Below are positions 16,350 to 24,765 of a stretch of 64,000 bases of DNA, piece after piece. Position numbers and translations under genes: made by a program. Position 1 is the first letter of the stretch, and each line of letters begins with the position of its first letter. Origin of the DNA: Streptomyces hyaluromycini (GTDB taxonomy: Bacteria; Actinomycetota; Actinomycetes; Streptomycetales; Streptomycetaceae); the NCBI RefSeq assembly GCF_002217755.1, contig NZ_BCFL01000031.1, forward strand, positions 1 to 64,000, written 5' to 3'. The notes beneath the pieces were generated by a model that worked only from the letters and a program-made list of their open reading frames with translations, made no database searches and was not told the DNA's origin.

Positions 16350-17948
16350 TCACTCTGTGACGAAGTCGGCCATCATCCCCATGTCCTCGTGTTCGAGGTT
16401 GTGGCAGTGCAGCAGAAACCGCCCGGGGTAGTCGGTGAAGCGCGTGACGATCTCCACGGACTCGGCGGGACGCAGATCCACGGTGTCCTTCCAGCCCGCG
16501 TCGTACGGGCCGGGCGACCGGCCGTTGCGGGCGGTCACCTGAAAGTGGTTCAGGTGCAGGTGCACGGGGTGGTGGAAGTCGGTGACGAACCGCCACACCT
16601 CGGTGGTGCCGAGGCGGACGGTCGCCAGCGGCCTGCCGGGCTCGTAGGGGCGGCCGTTGATGGTCCATCCGGATCCGGCCCGCCGCTGGAAGCGGAAGGT
16701 ACGGGTCGCCGCGGCCCGGTCGGCCCGTGGTGCGGGAATCGTCGAGAGCCGGTCCGGTACACGGGAGTCGTCGGCCGGCGGCCGGGCACCGGAGACGTCG
16801 AACCGCATGACGGTCGCGGTGCCGCCGCTGCCCAGCCGGTTGACCAGCCGTACCCGGGTGCCGGGCCGGTAGCGGGCGAAGTCGACGACCACGTCGAAGC
16901 GTTCGGCCGGGGCGATGTCCAGGGTGTCGTGCGCGAGCGGCCGCTCCAGCAGGCCCCCGTCGCCGCCGATCTGCACCAGGGCGCCGCCGCCCGGCGGTGC
17001 GGGGTCGAGCGCCAGTCGGTAGCGGCGGGCGTTGGAGCCGTTGAGCAGCCGCAGCCGGTAGCGCAGCCGCTGGGTCTCGAGCACCGGCCAGGGCGCCCCG
17101 TTGACCAGGACGACGTCGCCCAGGACGCCGTCCATGTACCGGTCGGTGACGCCCGCCGTGCGCTGTCCGGCATCGAGCGCCGGGTACTGGAAGGAGCCGT
17201 CGGCCGCGAAGGAGCGGTCGGCGATCAGCATCGGTATGTCGCGCTCCCCGGCGGGCAGGGGCAGGGCCTCCTCCTCGTCGTCGTGGACCAGATGGAACCC
17301 GGCGAGCCCGTGCCAGACGTTCGGTCCGGTGAAGCCCATGCGGTGGTCATGGTACCAGAGGGTGGCGGCCCGCTGCTCCATCGGGTACGTGTACGTCCGC
17401 TGCCCGGCGGCGGTGTCCAGCGCGTCACCGGCCCCGGACATGCCCGGCATCCCGGCCATGCCTGCTGCGCCTGCTGTGCCCGCCGTGCCCGCCGTGCTGT
17501 TCCGAGGCAGGATCAACGCGGTCGGATAGCCGTCGCTGCCGTACGGGGTGTGCCCGCCGTGCAGGTGGACCACGGTCGGACGGGGCAGCTCGTTGCGGTG
17601 CCGCACCACCGTCCGGCGTCCGGAACGGGACACGATGGTCGGCCCCGGGAACGTCCCGTCATAGGTCCAGGCGTCGGTCTCCAGGCCCGGGAGGATCCGC
17701 AGCCGCGCCGGCCGCTGGGTGATCTCGTAGACGTCCGCCGTGCCGCTCGTGCTGACCGGTGCGAGCCGGGACGGCACGGGCAGCGGCACCTCGTACGGCC
17801 TCGGCAGCGGGGCCCGGCTGCGCAGCAGCAGCCCCGGCTGACCGGACGTCAGAGCCCCGCCGGCCACGGCCCATCCGCCCGCGGTGAGCGCGCCGCCGCC
17901 CACGGCCGCCGCGGCGAGCAGGCGCCGCCTGGCGATGCCGCCGGTCAT
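16350..17948 (-). CDS. Secreted multicopper oxidase
   Basis: A 532-residue protein with a Tat-type leader (ARRRLLAAAAVGGGAL) and three cupredoxin domains. Copper motifs are complete: HLHGG in domain 1, WYHDHRM further on, HPVHLHLNHF and HCHNLEHEDMGMM at the C-terminus, giving the T1 site and the T2/T3 trinuclear cluster with an axial Met. It should oxidise phenols, metals or similar substrates with O2. Between domain motifs lies a small Ala/Gly/Met insertion (AAGMAGMPGMSGAG) that could bind extra copper as in CueO, though much shorter. The ATG at 17948 overlaps the stop of the upstream membrane-protein gene (ATGA), so the two are translationally coupled. A MarR regulator lies divergently upstream. 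Confidence 0.93.
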   Translation of the reverse strand: MTGGIARRRLLAAAAVGGGALTAGGWAVAGGALTSGQPGLLLRSRAPLPRPYEVPLPVPSRLAPVSTSGTADVYEITQRPARLRILPGLETDAWTYDGTFPGPTIVSRSGRRTVVRHRNELPRPTVVHLHGGHTPYGSDGYPTALILPRNSTAGTAGTAGAAGMAGMPGMSGAGDALDTAAGQRTYTYPMEQRAATLWYHDHRMGFTGPNVWHGLAGFHLVHDDEEEALPLPAGERDIPMLIADRSFAADGSFQYPALDAGQRTAGVTDRYMDGVLGDVVLVNGAPWPVLETQRLRYRLRLLNGSNARRYRLALDPAPPGGGALVQIGGDGGLLERPLAHDTLDIAPAERFDVVVDFARYRPGTRVRLVNRLGSGGTATVMRFDVSGARPPADDSRVPDRLSTIPAPRADRAAATRTFRFQRRAGSGWTINGRPYEPGRPLATVRLGTTEVWRFVTDFHHPVHLHLNHFQVTARNGRSPGPYDAGWKDTVDLRPAESVEIVTRFTDYPGRFLLHCHNLEHEDMGMMADFVTE

Positions 17949-18457
17949 GCGGACCCCTCCTCGGCAGCCGAGCCCTCGGTGGACCCGGCGCCCTCGGTAC
18001 GGGAGGACGGGGTCCATGCGGCCGCCGGGCGCCAGGCCCGGACCAGCATCAGCACCGTACAGGCGATGATGGCCACGCCCAGCGGGACATGAACGACGAG
18101 CACCCGCCCGTACCCCATGGCTATCTGCCCGGCCTCCGCGCCGAAGAGCGCGACGGAGGCCAGGGCCGGCCAGCCCGGTCCGCCGCCCGGCCGCCACAGC
18201 AGCAGCGCGGCCGCGGTCTGCGCCACGGCGGTGAGCCCGGTGGCGGTGGCGTTGAGCGCGTGGAGGTCGAGGGCCGCGTAGTGGCCGGACAGGAAGCTTC
18301 CGGCGAGGACCGCCTGCCCCAGAGCGAGGGCGGCCTCGCAGGTCACCACCGTTCGGAAGAGCATCAGGGCCCAGCGCCGCACCGGAGGACGTCTGCCGTT
18401 CGCGGGTGGGGGCAGCACCTGGACCGGGGGCGAGGTGGACGCAGTCGATTTAGGCAT
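17945..18457 (-). CDS. Four-helix membrane protein coupled to the multicopper oxidase
   Basis: About 170 residues with hydrophobic segments around ALMLFRTVVTCEAALALGQA, LTAVAQTAAALLLW, ALASVALFGAEAGQIAMGYG and HVPLGVAIIACTVLMLV, and a charged Ser/Glu/Ala-rich tail. I do not recognise a named family; the layout resembles small Streptomyces integral membrane proteins. The ATG at 18457 begins the product and its stop overlaps the oxidase start by four bases. It may help deliver or retain copper or electrons for the oxidase (inference from coupling only). Confidence 0.8.
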   Translation of the reverse strand: MPKSTASTSPPVQVLPPPANGRRPPVRRWALMLFRTVVTCEAALALGQAVLAGSFLSGHYAALDLHALNATATGLTAVAQTAAALLLWRPGGGPGWPALASVALFGAEAGQIAMGYGRVLVVHVPLGVAIIACTVLMLVRAWRPAAAWTPSSRTEGAGSTEGSAAEEGSA

Positions 18458-18466
18458 GCACGAGAT

Positions 18467-18482
18467 AGTGCCATATGGAACT
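18467..18482. promoter_or_regulatory. Palindromic operator between the oxidase operon and the MarR gene
   Basis: The 16-bp sequence agtgccatatggaact is palindromic apart from one base pair, with a perfect ccatatgg core. It lies 10 bases upstream of the membrane-protein start and about 43 bases upstream of the MarR start, where a MarR dimer would control both directions. Confidence 0.55.
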
Positions 18483-18524
18483 GTCTTACTGGAACCAATC
18501 TCACCTTGCCCTATGCTGATGCCG

Positions 18525-18992
18525 ATGAACCCGCCTGACTCCACCCCGCGCCCACCCGGCCCCCGCCCCGGCCCAGGCCGTGTCCGCGTCGGCCCGTTGC
18601 TCCGCCTCGCCCAGCGGCGCGCCGCCCATACGTTCGCCGACGCCCTGCGTCCCCTGGGTATCGAGGGCCGCCACTACGGCGTCCTGCTCAACCTGAACCT
18701 GCACGGAGCGCTCAGCCAGCGCCGGCTCATCGACCTCACCGGCGGCGACAAGTCCTCGATGGTGCGCACGGTCGACGATCTGGAGACCCGTGGCCTGGCC
18801 GTACGCCGTCCCTCGCCCACCGACCGGCGCGCCTACGCCGTCGAGATCACCGAACAGGGCAGGGCGCTGTTCGCCGAGGCGTCCGTCGTCGCCGACGACG
18901 TGGCCGCACGACTCCTCGGCCACATGGACGAGGGCGACCAGGACCTGCTGTGCACCCTGCTGGAACGCTTCGTCGCGGCCCCGGAGGCCTGA
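18525..18992 (+). CDS. MarR-family transcriptional regulator
   Basis: About 155 residues. A Pro-rich N-terminus precedes the winged helix: HYGVLLNLNLHGALSQRRLI, DLTGGDKSSMVRTVDDLETR, GLAVRRPSPTDRRAYAVEIT (the wing with the DRR motif), then a dimerisation helix LLCTLLERFVA. MarR proteins repress adjacent genes and are released by phenolic ligands, fitting the divergent multicopper oxidase that may act on phenols. Nearby ATGs at 18513 and 18519 are alternative starts. Confidence 0.88.
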   Translation: MNPPDSTPRPPGPRPGPGRVRVGPLLRLAQRRAAHTFADALRPLGIEGRHYGVLLNLNLHGALSQRRLIDLTGGDKSSMVRTVDDLETRGLAVRRPSPTDRRAYAVEITEQGRALFAEASVVADDVAARLLGHMDEGDQDLLCTLLERFVAAPEA

Positions 18993-19022
18993 CGCGACGC
19001 CGAGCGCTCCGCTGGAAGCACG

Positions 19023-19190
19023 GTGACGAGCCGCTTTTCCCAGGCGACCGCGGCCGGGCTCGCCCTGCAGGACAAGGTGGCCGCGGCGCGCGACGAGGCG
19101 GTTCGGCAGCGGCTGGTGACCATCCCGGCCGCCCAGCAGGCGCTCCTGCGGTCGATGCTGTGGAGCATCGCCATGGGCTCACCTCAGTAG
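19023..19190 (+). CDS. Small hypothetical protein
   Basis: A 55-residue frame starting at a GTG 30 bases after the MarR stop with a ggaag ribosome-site-like element. It reads SRFSQATAAGLALQDKVAAA, then RDEAVRQRL and ends MLWSIAMGSPQ: helical and amphipathic, with no recognised domain. It could be co-transcribed with the MarR gene or be a chance frame. Confidence 0.35.
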   Translation: MTSRFSQATAAGLALQDKVAAARDEAVRQRLVTIPAAQQALLRSMLWSIAMGSPQ

Positions 19191-19215
19191 GCCGGCCACG
19201 CGACCGGGGTACGTC

Positions 19216-19566
19216 CTACTCGACGGGATCCAGGTAGAAGTTCGCCTGCGCCGCCCGGTCACCCTCGACGCGCACGATGACCACGCCCCTCAGCAGCTGA
19301 GACGTGCCCTCGACGGTGGTACCGGTCATCTCCCACTCGCTCCAGATGGCATCGCCGTCCCGGACGGACCGCAGTACGCGTGCCTCGATGTCCGGCACGC
19401 GGGCGAAGAGGCCGGCCCAGTTCTCGCGTACTACTTCCTGCCCCACGAAACTGCGCGCCGGGTGGGTCGGCATGTCGCAGCGGTAGTCCTCCGTGAAGCA
19501 GGAGACGAGACCCTCGAGATCGTGCGTCGAGATCGCCTTCTGCAGGTCGTCGAGGAAAGCGGACAC
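19216..19566 (-). CDS. SnoaL-like / NTF2-fold protein
   Basis: From the GTG at 19566 (ggaag ribosome site) the 116-residue protein reads FLDDLQKAISTHDLEGLVSC, FTEDYRCDMPTHPARSFVG and ENWAGLFARVPDIEARVLR, ending in strands WSEWEMTGT and LLRGVVIVRVEG. This is the nuclear-transport-factor-2-like fold used by SnoaL cyclases and small isomerases. It lies 85 bases downstream of an SDR gene in the same direction and is probably its operon partner; the reaction is unknown. Confidence 0.8.
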   Translation of the reverse strand: MSAFLDDLQKAISTHDLEGLVSCFTEDYRCDMPTHPARSFVGQEVVRENWAGLFARVPDIEARVLRSVRDGDAIWSEWEMTGTTVEGTSQLLRGVVIVRVEGDRAAQANFYLDPVE

Positions 19567-19651
19567 GCAACTTCCTTTCGTTCGGCGAGGTTTGGCATGC
19601 GGGGTCGACCTGCACCCCCGACTGCGGCGATCCGCCTCGCATGTCACCGGG

Positions 19652-20428
19652 TTACGCGATGTGCGGGTTGCCGTTCGATGCGCCGAGGCCGCCGTCGACG
19701 CGGATATGGGCCCCGTTCACGTAACTCGCCGCCGGACTCGCCAGGAACGTGATGACGGAAGCCGCCTCGGCGGGCTCGCCGAAGCGCTGCATGGGGACAC
19801 GGTTGAGGGCGGCGGCGACGATCGCGTCGTTCTGCAGGAATCCCGCGGTCATGTCGGTGGAGATCATGCTGGGGTGGACGGCGTTGACCCGGACGCCTTC
19901 CGCACCGTGGTCGAGCGCCATGGCGTTGGTCAGGTTGGTCACCGCGCCCTTGGCGGCGTCGTAAGCGGCCAGACCCCAGTCACCGCCGAGCCCGGAGGCC
20001 GAACCGACATTGACGATGCTGCCGCCCACGGCGCGCAGGTGCGGAAGTGCGGCCCTGGAGGCGAAGAAGACTCCGTCGACATCGGTGGACATGACACGTC
20101 GCCAGCCCGTCGCGTCGATGTCGGACACGGTGCCCAACGGCTCGCAGGTCGCGGCATTGTTGACCAGAGTGTCCAGCCGGCCGTGTTCCTGGGCCACGGC
20201 GTCCACCAGCCCGGTGATCTCCTCCTCGTCCGAGACGTCACCGACCCGGGCGATCAGCGTCGATCCCGTCGGCGCGTCGGACATCACCTTGTCGAGCTTG
20301 GCCTGCGTTCGACCGATGATGACCACCGTGGCACCCCCGGCGGCGAAACGGTGAGCGGTGGCCGCGCCGATGCCCGATCCGCCGCCGGTGACAATGACGA
20401 CCTTGCCTGTGAACGTGTCCTCAGCCAT
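19652..20428 (-). CDS. Short-chain dehydrogenase/reductase
   Basis: A classical SDR of 258 residues: nucleotide motif TGGGSGIG at 14-21, NNAA structural motif, catalytic Ser in NVGSASG, YDAAK as YxxxK, and the C-terminal pattern SPAASYVNGAHIRVDGG. It should oxidise or reduce an alcohol/ketone with NAD(P). The ATG at 20428 begins the family fold. With the SnoaL-like gene downstream it forms a two-gene unit, divergent from an AraC-type activator that probably controls it. Confidence 0.9.
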   Translation of the reverse strand: MAEDTFTGKVVIVTGGGSGIGAATAHRFAAGGATVVIIGRTQAKLDKVMSDAPTGSTLIARVGDVSDEEEITGLVDAVAQEHGRLDTLVNNAATCEPLGTVSDIDATGWRRVMSTDVDGVFFASRAALPHLRAVGGSIVNVGSASGLGGDWGLAAYDAAKGAVTNLTNAMALDHGAEGVRVNAVHPSMISTDMTAGFLQNDAIVAAALNRVPMQRFGEPAEAASVITFLASPAASYVNGAHIRVDGGLGASNGNPHIA

Positions 20429-20880
20429 CGAGATTCTCCAACTCCTCATGTGTGACGTGGTGGTGTCGCCCGCGCGTCCGCTCCGGGCGGTCCTGATGTG
20501 CTCTGCGCGCGGCTCGTGCAAGGGGTACGGCGCCGCTTCATGGCGGTCGCCGGGCTAGCCGCCGCCGGGCATGACCTGGTGTCGACGAAGTCGCCGATCG
20601 CCTGTCCGTACCTCGACGGGGCGATGCACGGCGCACTGGCACGCGGTAGCGGCTCTGACGCCGGCACCCCTCGTGCCGACAGCCGAGCGGCCGGAATACT
20701 GTTGGCTCACGAGGCTCTCCTCCTGTGCGTCCGCCGGTGTATCCGCCGGGCCGGGGCGGGCGGTTGGCCCTGTCTCGAACCCTAGGAAGACCGACCCGGA
20801 ACAGGCTTGAACCAGGGCGTCGGCCGGACGGAACATCGGCGCCAGACAGCGCGGGGTCAGGAAGGCGGAGGGCACCGTCG
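20429..20880. other. Divergent intergenic region without a gene
   Basis: About 450 bp separate the SDR and AraC starts. Open frames exist on both strands, but none has a family motif or a good ribosome site. The region must hold both promoters; I could not assign an operator. Confidence 0.5.
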
Positions 20881-21822
20881 ATGAGCGGCAGCGGAACGAA
20901 GGCCGACGGCTCGGGCTTCGACGCCTTCCGCAGCGGCTGGGAGGCGGAGATCGGCGACGGCTTCCCGCTGCCGACGTTCAGCCCGGCCACGACCCGTGAC
21001 TTCAGGGTCAGGAGCCGCGCCACCAAGGTGGGCGACGTGGCTGTCACCGATCTCCACGGCGCGTCGGCCATCCGGACCGAGGGCCCCCTCGACGGCGTCG
21101 AGGACCAGGTGCGGATGTACGTCGTGCAACACGGCTCCTGGACGTTGGGAGCCCCGCTCGCCCGCGCCGAACAGACCGTGGCGGCGGGGCAGTTCCTCCT
21201 GCGTCACATCGGACGGCCGCTGCACTTCGAGACGGTGCCGGACACGAGGGCGAAGGTCCTCGTGCTGCCCGCGGCCATGCTGAAACCACTGCTGGGGCGA
21301 CGGCAGAGCGTCAGCGGGCCGGCGGACTCCGCCGAGGTGCGCCTGCTGGTGGCCCACGCGAACATGATGTACGACACCGTCGCCGACCTCGCGCCGGCCG
21401 GAGTGCAAGCCGCCCACAGCACGCTCATCGAACTGGCCAAGGCGGTGGCCAGGCGCCGGATCGACGACGCGGAACCCCAACTGGCCCCCGCGCTGGTCCA
21501 GGCAGCGAAGGACCTCGCGGACAGCCGCCTGGCCGACCCCGAACTCTCCGGCACGATGCTGGCCCGTGAACTCAATGTCTCCGTGCGCAACCTGCAACGG
21601 GCATTCGCCGCGACGGGAGAGCCGGTGACCGCCTACATTCGCCGGCGACGCCTGGAAGAGGCCCGACTCGCCCTCACCGCTCCCACCGGGCGGCTGAGCG
21701 TCTCGGAACTCGCCGCCCACTGGCAGTTCGCGGACAGCAGCCATTTCATCCGAGCCTTCAAGAAGCACTACGGCCGGACACCCACCGAGTACGCCCGCTC
21801 AGTCGCACCGCCGCGGAACTGA
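20881..21822 (+). CDS. AraC-family transcriptional regulator
   Basis: A 313-residue protein with an N-terminal ligand-binding domain of the AraC_binding_2 type (about 30-190) and a C-terminal pair of helix-turn-helices: GTMLARELNVSVRNLQRAFA, RRRRLEEARLALTAP, SVSELAAHWQFADSSHFIRA and FKKHYGRTPTEYARS. The last segment is the family signature. The ATG at 20881 has ggaggg upstream. It is divergent from the SDR/SnoaL pair and is the likely activator of it. Confidence 0.93.
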   Translation: MSGSGTKADGSGFDAFRSGWEAEIGDGFPLPTFSPATTRDFRVRSRATKVGDVAVTDLHGASAIRTEGPLDGVEDQVRMYVVQHGSWTLGAPLARAEQTVAAGQFLLRHIGRPLHFETVPDTRAKVLVLPAAMLKPLLGRRQSVSGPADSAEVRLLVAHANMMYDTVADLAPAGVQAAHSTLIELAKAVARRRIDDAEPQLAPALVQAAKDLADSRLADPELSGTMLARELNVSVRNLQRAFAATGEPVTAYIRRRRLEEARLALTAPTGRLSVSELAAHWQFADSSHFIRAFKKHYGRTPTEYARSVAPPRN

Positions 21823-21923
21823 ACCGCGCACGGCACTGAGCCGCGCACCGCACTGAGCACATGCGCGGCGGCTGGAACGTGTGTCAGCAACGGCAAGTCC
21901 GCGTTCGGCCGGTTCGGCTGGGA

Positions 21924-22601
21924 TCACCGGTCGGAGTCGGCCAGCAGGCCGATCAGGAAGATCGTGATCGAACGCTCGAGCGTCGCGGCGAAGGGTGTAC
22001 GGAGGAAGACGAGACTCGGATCGGTGGCATAGGCGGCACGCACGGCCGCCGCCGGATGGCTGTGCGTCCACAACGCTCCGACGAGAACGATCGTCATGCT
22101 GGCCGCTTCGGCGGCCGCTCGGTCGCCGAGCTCGGGCAGGATCTCCTGCAGCATGCCTGCCAGACCGGCAAGACCGTCGTGGGCCCCGCGCTTGTATCTC
22201 GCGGCCACCTCGGCGGAGACGTTGTGCTCAAGGATGCCGGCCTGGGCGCTGAGCAACTCGCAGAGCATCTTCCGGGACGCGAACGATGCGGCCAGACCGG
22301 ATGCCACCGCCTCGGCCCTCGCGACCGCGGAACCCGACCGGTCGACGCAGGCGGGCAGCTGATCGACCACCTCTGTCAGGAAATCGCGGGTGAGACTCTC
22401 CAGGAGGTCCAGCAGGACTGCCTCGCGCGACTCGAAATAGCGCATGACGTTGGACTTCGCGAGTCCCACGCGGCGGCTGAGCTCATTGAGGCTCATGGCC
22501 GAGACCGGCATCTCGCTGAGCATGGTCGCCGCCGTCTCCAGGATGCTCCGGCGGCGTACTTCGCGCTGCTCCTCGCTTCTGGCGCGCTGGAACGAGTTCA
22601 T
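21924..22601 (-). CDS. TetR-family transcriptional regulator
   Basis: About 225 residues. The N-terminal DNA-binding domain is clear: RRRSILETAATMLSEMPVSA, MSLNELSRRVGLAKSNVMRY, FESREAVLLDLLESL. The C-terminal ligand domain is hydrophobic and helical. The ATG at 22601 is used; a GTG two codons upstream is possible. The gene is divergent from an SDR and its promoter side holds three copies of an AGACC-N3-GGTCT-like repeat, likely its operators, implying autoregulation and control of the SDR/DJ-1/CrtC/ALDH genes. Confidence 0.9.
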   Translation of the reverse strand: MNSFQRARSEEQREVRRRSILETAATMLSEMPVSAMSLNELSRRVGLAKSNVMRYFESREAVLLDLLESLTRDFLTEVVDQLPACVDRSGSAVARAEAVASGLAASFASRKMLCELLSAQAGILEHNVSAEVAARYKRGAHDGLAGLAGMLQEILPELGDRAAAEAASMTIVLVGALWTHSHPAAAVRAAYATDPSLVFLRTPFAATLERSITIFLIGLLADSDR

Positions 22602-22614
22602 GCCCACATGTTAC

Positions 22615-22675
22615 AGACCTGCGGTCCCTTGTGTAGAGACCGAAGGTCTCTTATAGTCGAAGAGGCCGCCGGTCT
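22615..22675. promoter_or_regulatory. Three operator-like inverted repeats in the TetR/SDR divergent region
   Basis: Positions 22615-22627 (agacctgcggtcc), 22637-22649 (agaccgaaggtct) and 22663-22675 (aggccgccggtct) share the plan RGRCC-N3-GGTCY. The central copy is a perfect palindrome extending to 15 bp. They start 22 and 26 bases apart, near two helical turns, and lie immediately upstream of the TetR start. Confidence 0.7.
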
Positions 22676-22793
22676 GTTAGGTGGGACCGGCTGAAAGCCA
22701 CGGAAGCCGCCGATCGCCCTGGACCGGCCTCCGCCCCGAGCCTGACTGCTTCAAAGCCCCGGTGAGCTGGGGCACGACTCGCAAGGAACGGCA

Positions 22794-23630
22794 ATGACGA
22801 AAAAGGTAGCCCTGGTCACCGGTGCTTCCTCGGGCATCGGTGAAGCCGCCGCTCGACAGCTGCAGAAGGCCGGCTTCATCGTCTACGGCGCGGCCCGGCG
22901 CACCGACCGGATGAGCGGCCTGGCGGCGTCCGGCGTGCGAACGCTCTCGCTCGACGTCACCAGTGAGATCTCGGTCAGTAACGCGGTCGCCGAGATCATC
23001 GCGGCCCAGGGCCGCATCGACGTTCTCGTCAACAACGCCGGCTACGGCTCGTACGGTGCGCTGGAGGACGTTCCCATGGAGGAGGCCCGCGCACAGATCG
23101 AGGTGAACGTCTTCGGCCTGGCGCGACTGACCCAGCTGGTCCTGCCGCACATGCGCGCCCGGCGCAGCGGCACCATCGTGAACATCAGCTCCATGGGCGG
23201 CCGGTTCGCCACGCCCATGGGGGCCTGGTACCACGCCAGCAAGTACGCCGTCGAAGGCCTCAGCGACGCGCTGCGCCTGGAACTCAAGCGGTTCGGCATC
23301 GACGTCGTACTCATCGAGCCCGGCTCCGTCCAGACCGACTGGGGTGTGATCGCGGCCGAAAAACTGCGTGCCACCTCCTGCCACGGACCGTACGCCGAGC
23401 AGGCCGACGCGATGGCCCAGTCCCTGGAGAGAAGCTCGCAGCCCGGCACCCGCATGGCCTCACCTGCCACCGTCATCGGCAAGACCGTGGCCAAGGCGGC
23501 GACCGCCCGGCATCCGCGCACCCGCTACCGCGTCGGTTTCGGAGCGCGCCCGCTCATTCTCCTCAGCAGGCTGTTGCCGGACCGCACCTTCGACGCGCTC
23601 GTCAAACGCTCGTCCGGTGTGCCGGCGTGA
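22794..23630 (+). CDS. Short-chain dehydrogenase/reductase
   Basis: A 278-residue SDR with TGASSGIG (residues 9-16), NNAGYGSYG, the Ser of VNISSMGG and YHASKYAVEG carrying YxxxK. The long C-terminal part (GPYAEQADAMAQSLERSSQP) matches oxidoreductases annotated as SDR of the YusZ/DltE-like type. First gene after the TetR operators, with a 42-base gap to the DJ-1-like gene, so likely co-transcribed with it. Confidence 0.92.
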   Translation: MTKKVALVTGASSGIGEAAARQLQKAGFIVYGAARRTDRMSGLAASGVRTLSLDVTSEISVSNAVAEIIAAQGRIDVLVNNAGYGSYGALEDVPMEEARAQIEVNVFGLARLTQLVLPHMRARRSGTIVNISSMGGRFATPMGAWYHASKYAVEGLSDALRLELKRFGIDVVLIEPGSVQTDWGVIAAEKLRATSCHGPYAEQADAMAQSLERSSQPGTRMASPATVIGKTVAKAATARHPRTRYRVGFGARPLILLSRLLPDRTFDALVKRSSGVPA

Positions 23631-23672
23631 AAGCCCCCGCTCCGAAACCAACTCCGAAGAGAAGGAAAGACC

Positions 23673-24707
23673 GTGACCGAATCCAGCACCCCTCGGCCCA
23701 AGGCTCTGATCGTCCTGTCGTCGGCACGTGTGCTCCCGCTGAGCGAGCCCGCCGGCCACCCCGGGATACCGACCGGCTTCTTCCTCGTCGAACTCGCCGC
23801 CGTGATGGCGAAGTTCGAGAGCGACTACGACTTCATCCTGGCCACGCCGGACGGCCGGCTGCCGCAGCTCGACGTCAACGGTCTCGCTCTCAACTTCCAG
23901 GCGGGCGGAAACCTCGGTCTCGCCACCGCCCGCACCACCATGCAGAGCGGAGTCGAGCGGTTCAGCCCCGAGAAGCTGCGTGAGAGGAATCCGGACCTCC
24001 TCAAGCGTCGTGAGACCGAACTCGCCCTCGCTCACAGGCTTCTCGGCCGCATCCTGGTCTCCGAGCCGCTTCCCAGGACCGACGCAGAGGCCACCTCCGT
24101 CCGAGAGGAAGTCGTCACCGGCTTCGAGGCATCGCCGCTGCGCGAGTACCTGTCCGTCCAGCAGCTGATCGAACGGCACCGCGATCCCGCATCCGGCTTC
24201 TCGCTGGCAGACCTGGCCTTCGTCCACATGCCCGGCGGACATGCCCCGATGGTCGACTTCCACGACAACCCGTGGATGGGGGAGTTGCTCCACACGCTGC
24301 GCGAAGCAGACGTCCCGATTTCGCTCATCTGCCATGCCCCGGTGGCCCTCACCTCGGCGCGCTACCGGGTCGACGGCGACGGGAAGGTCACGACCGATCT
24401 CGACCATGCCTTCAAGGGCGCACGGATCACCACCGTGCCGAAGTACGGCGAGAAGGCGATGCTCGGGTTCCAGTACCCGAAGGTGCCCGGCGAGCGCACG
24501 CGCCTGACCTACTACGTCGACGTGGCACTCAAGGAGGCCGGTTACGACGTCAACCTCTCCCTCAATCCCTCGGCCGTCAAGGTGATCTGGGACGCCGACC
24601 ACTCCCTGCTGACCGGCAACGGACCCCAGGCCGTGGATGAGCAGGCTGCCCGGCTGGCCGAGATCGTGCGCGGCCGGTCGCGCAACTCCTTGTCACGCAC
24701 GCGCTAG
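23673..24707 (+). CDS. DJ-1/PfpI superfamily protein (Hsp31-like class I glutamine amidotransferase fold)
   Basis: The 344-residue protein has the flavodoxin-like fold of the superfamily: KALIVLSSARVLPLSEPAGH, VELAAVMAKFESDYDFILAT, VHMPGGHAPMVDFHDNPWM and the nucleophile elbow SLICHAPVAL, where Cys is the catalytic residue. The size and PGGHAPM/CHAP motifs suit Hsp31/YhbO-type enzymes, which act as glyoxalase III, deglycase or chaperone. In an SDR/aldehyde dehydrogenase cluster, a role in handling reactive carbonyls is plausible (inference). Confidence 0.88.
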   Translation: MTESSTPRPKALIVLSSARVLPLSEPAGHPGIPTGFFLVELAAVMAKFESDYDFILATPDGRLPQLDVNGLALNFQAGGNLGLATARTTMQSGVERFSPEKLRERNPDLLKRRETELALAHRLLGRILVSEPLPRTDAEATSVREEVVTGFEASPLREYLSVQQLIERHRDPASGFSLADLAFVHMPGGHAPMVDFHDNPWMGELLHTLREADVPISLICHAPVALTSARYRVDGDGKVTTDLDHAFKGARITTVPKYGEKAMLGFQYPKVPGERTRLTYYVDVALKEAGYDVNLSLNPSAVKVIWDADHSLLTGNGPQAVDEQAARLAEIVRGRSRNSLSRTR

Positions 24708-24765
24708 ATGTACCCGGCCGGCACTTCGGCCGCCGTCGAGAACTCGTCACGAGAGGAGAAAACCG

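Noticed and set aside
20446..20880. Small genes in the SDR/AraC divergent gap
   Set aside because: Candidate frames overlap each other on both strands and lack start signals or homology-like motifs.
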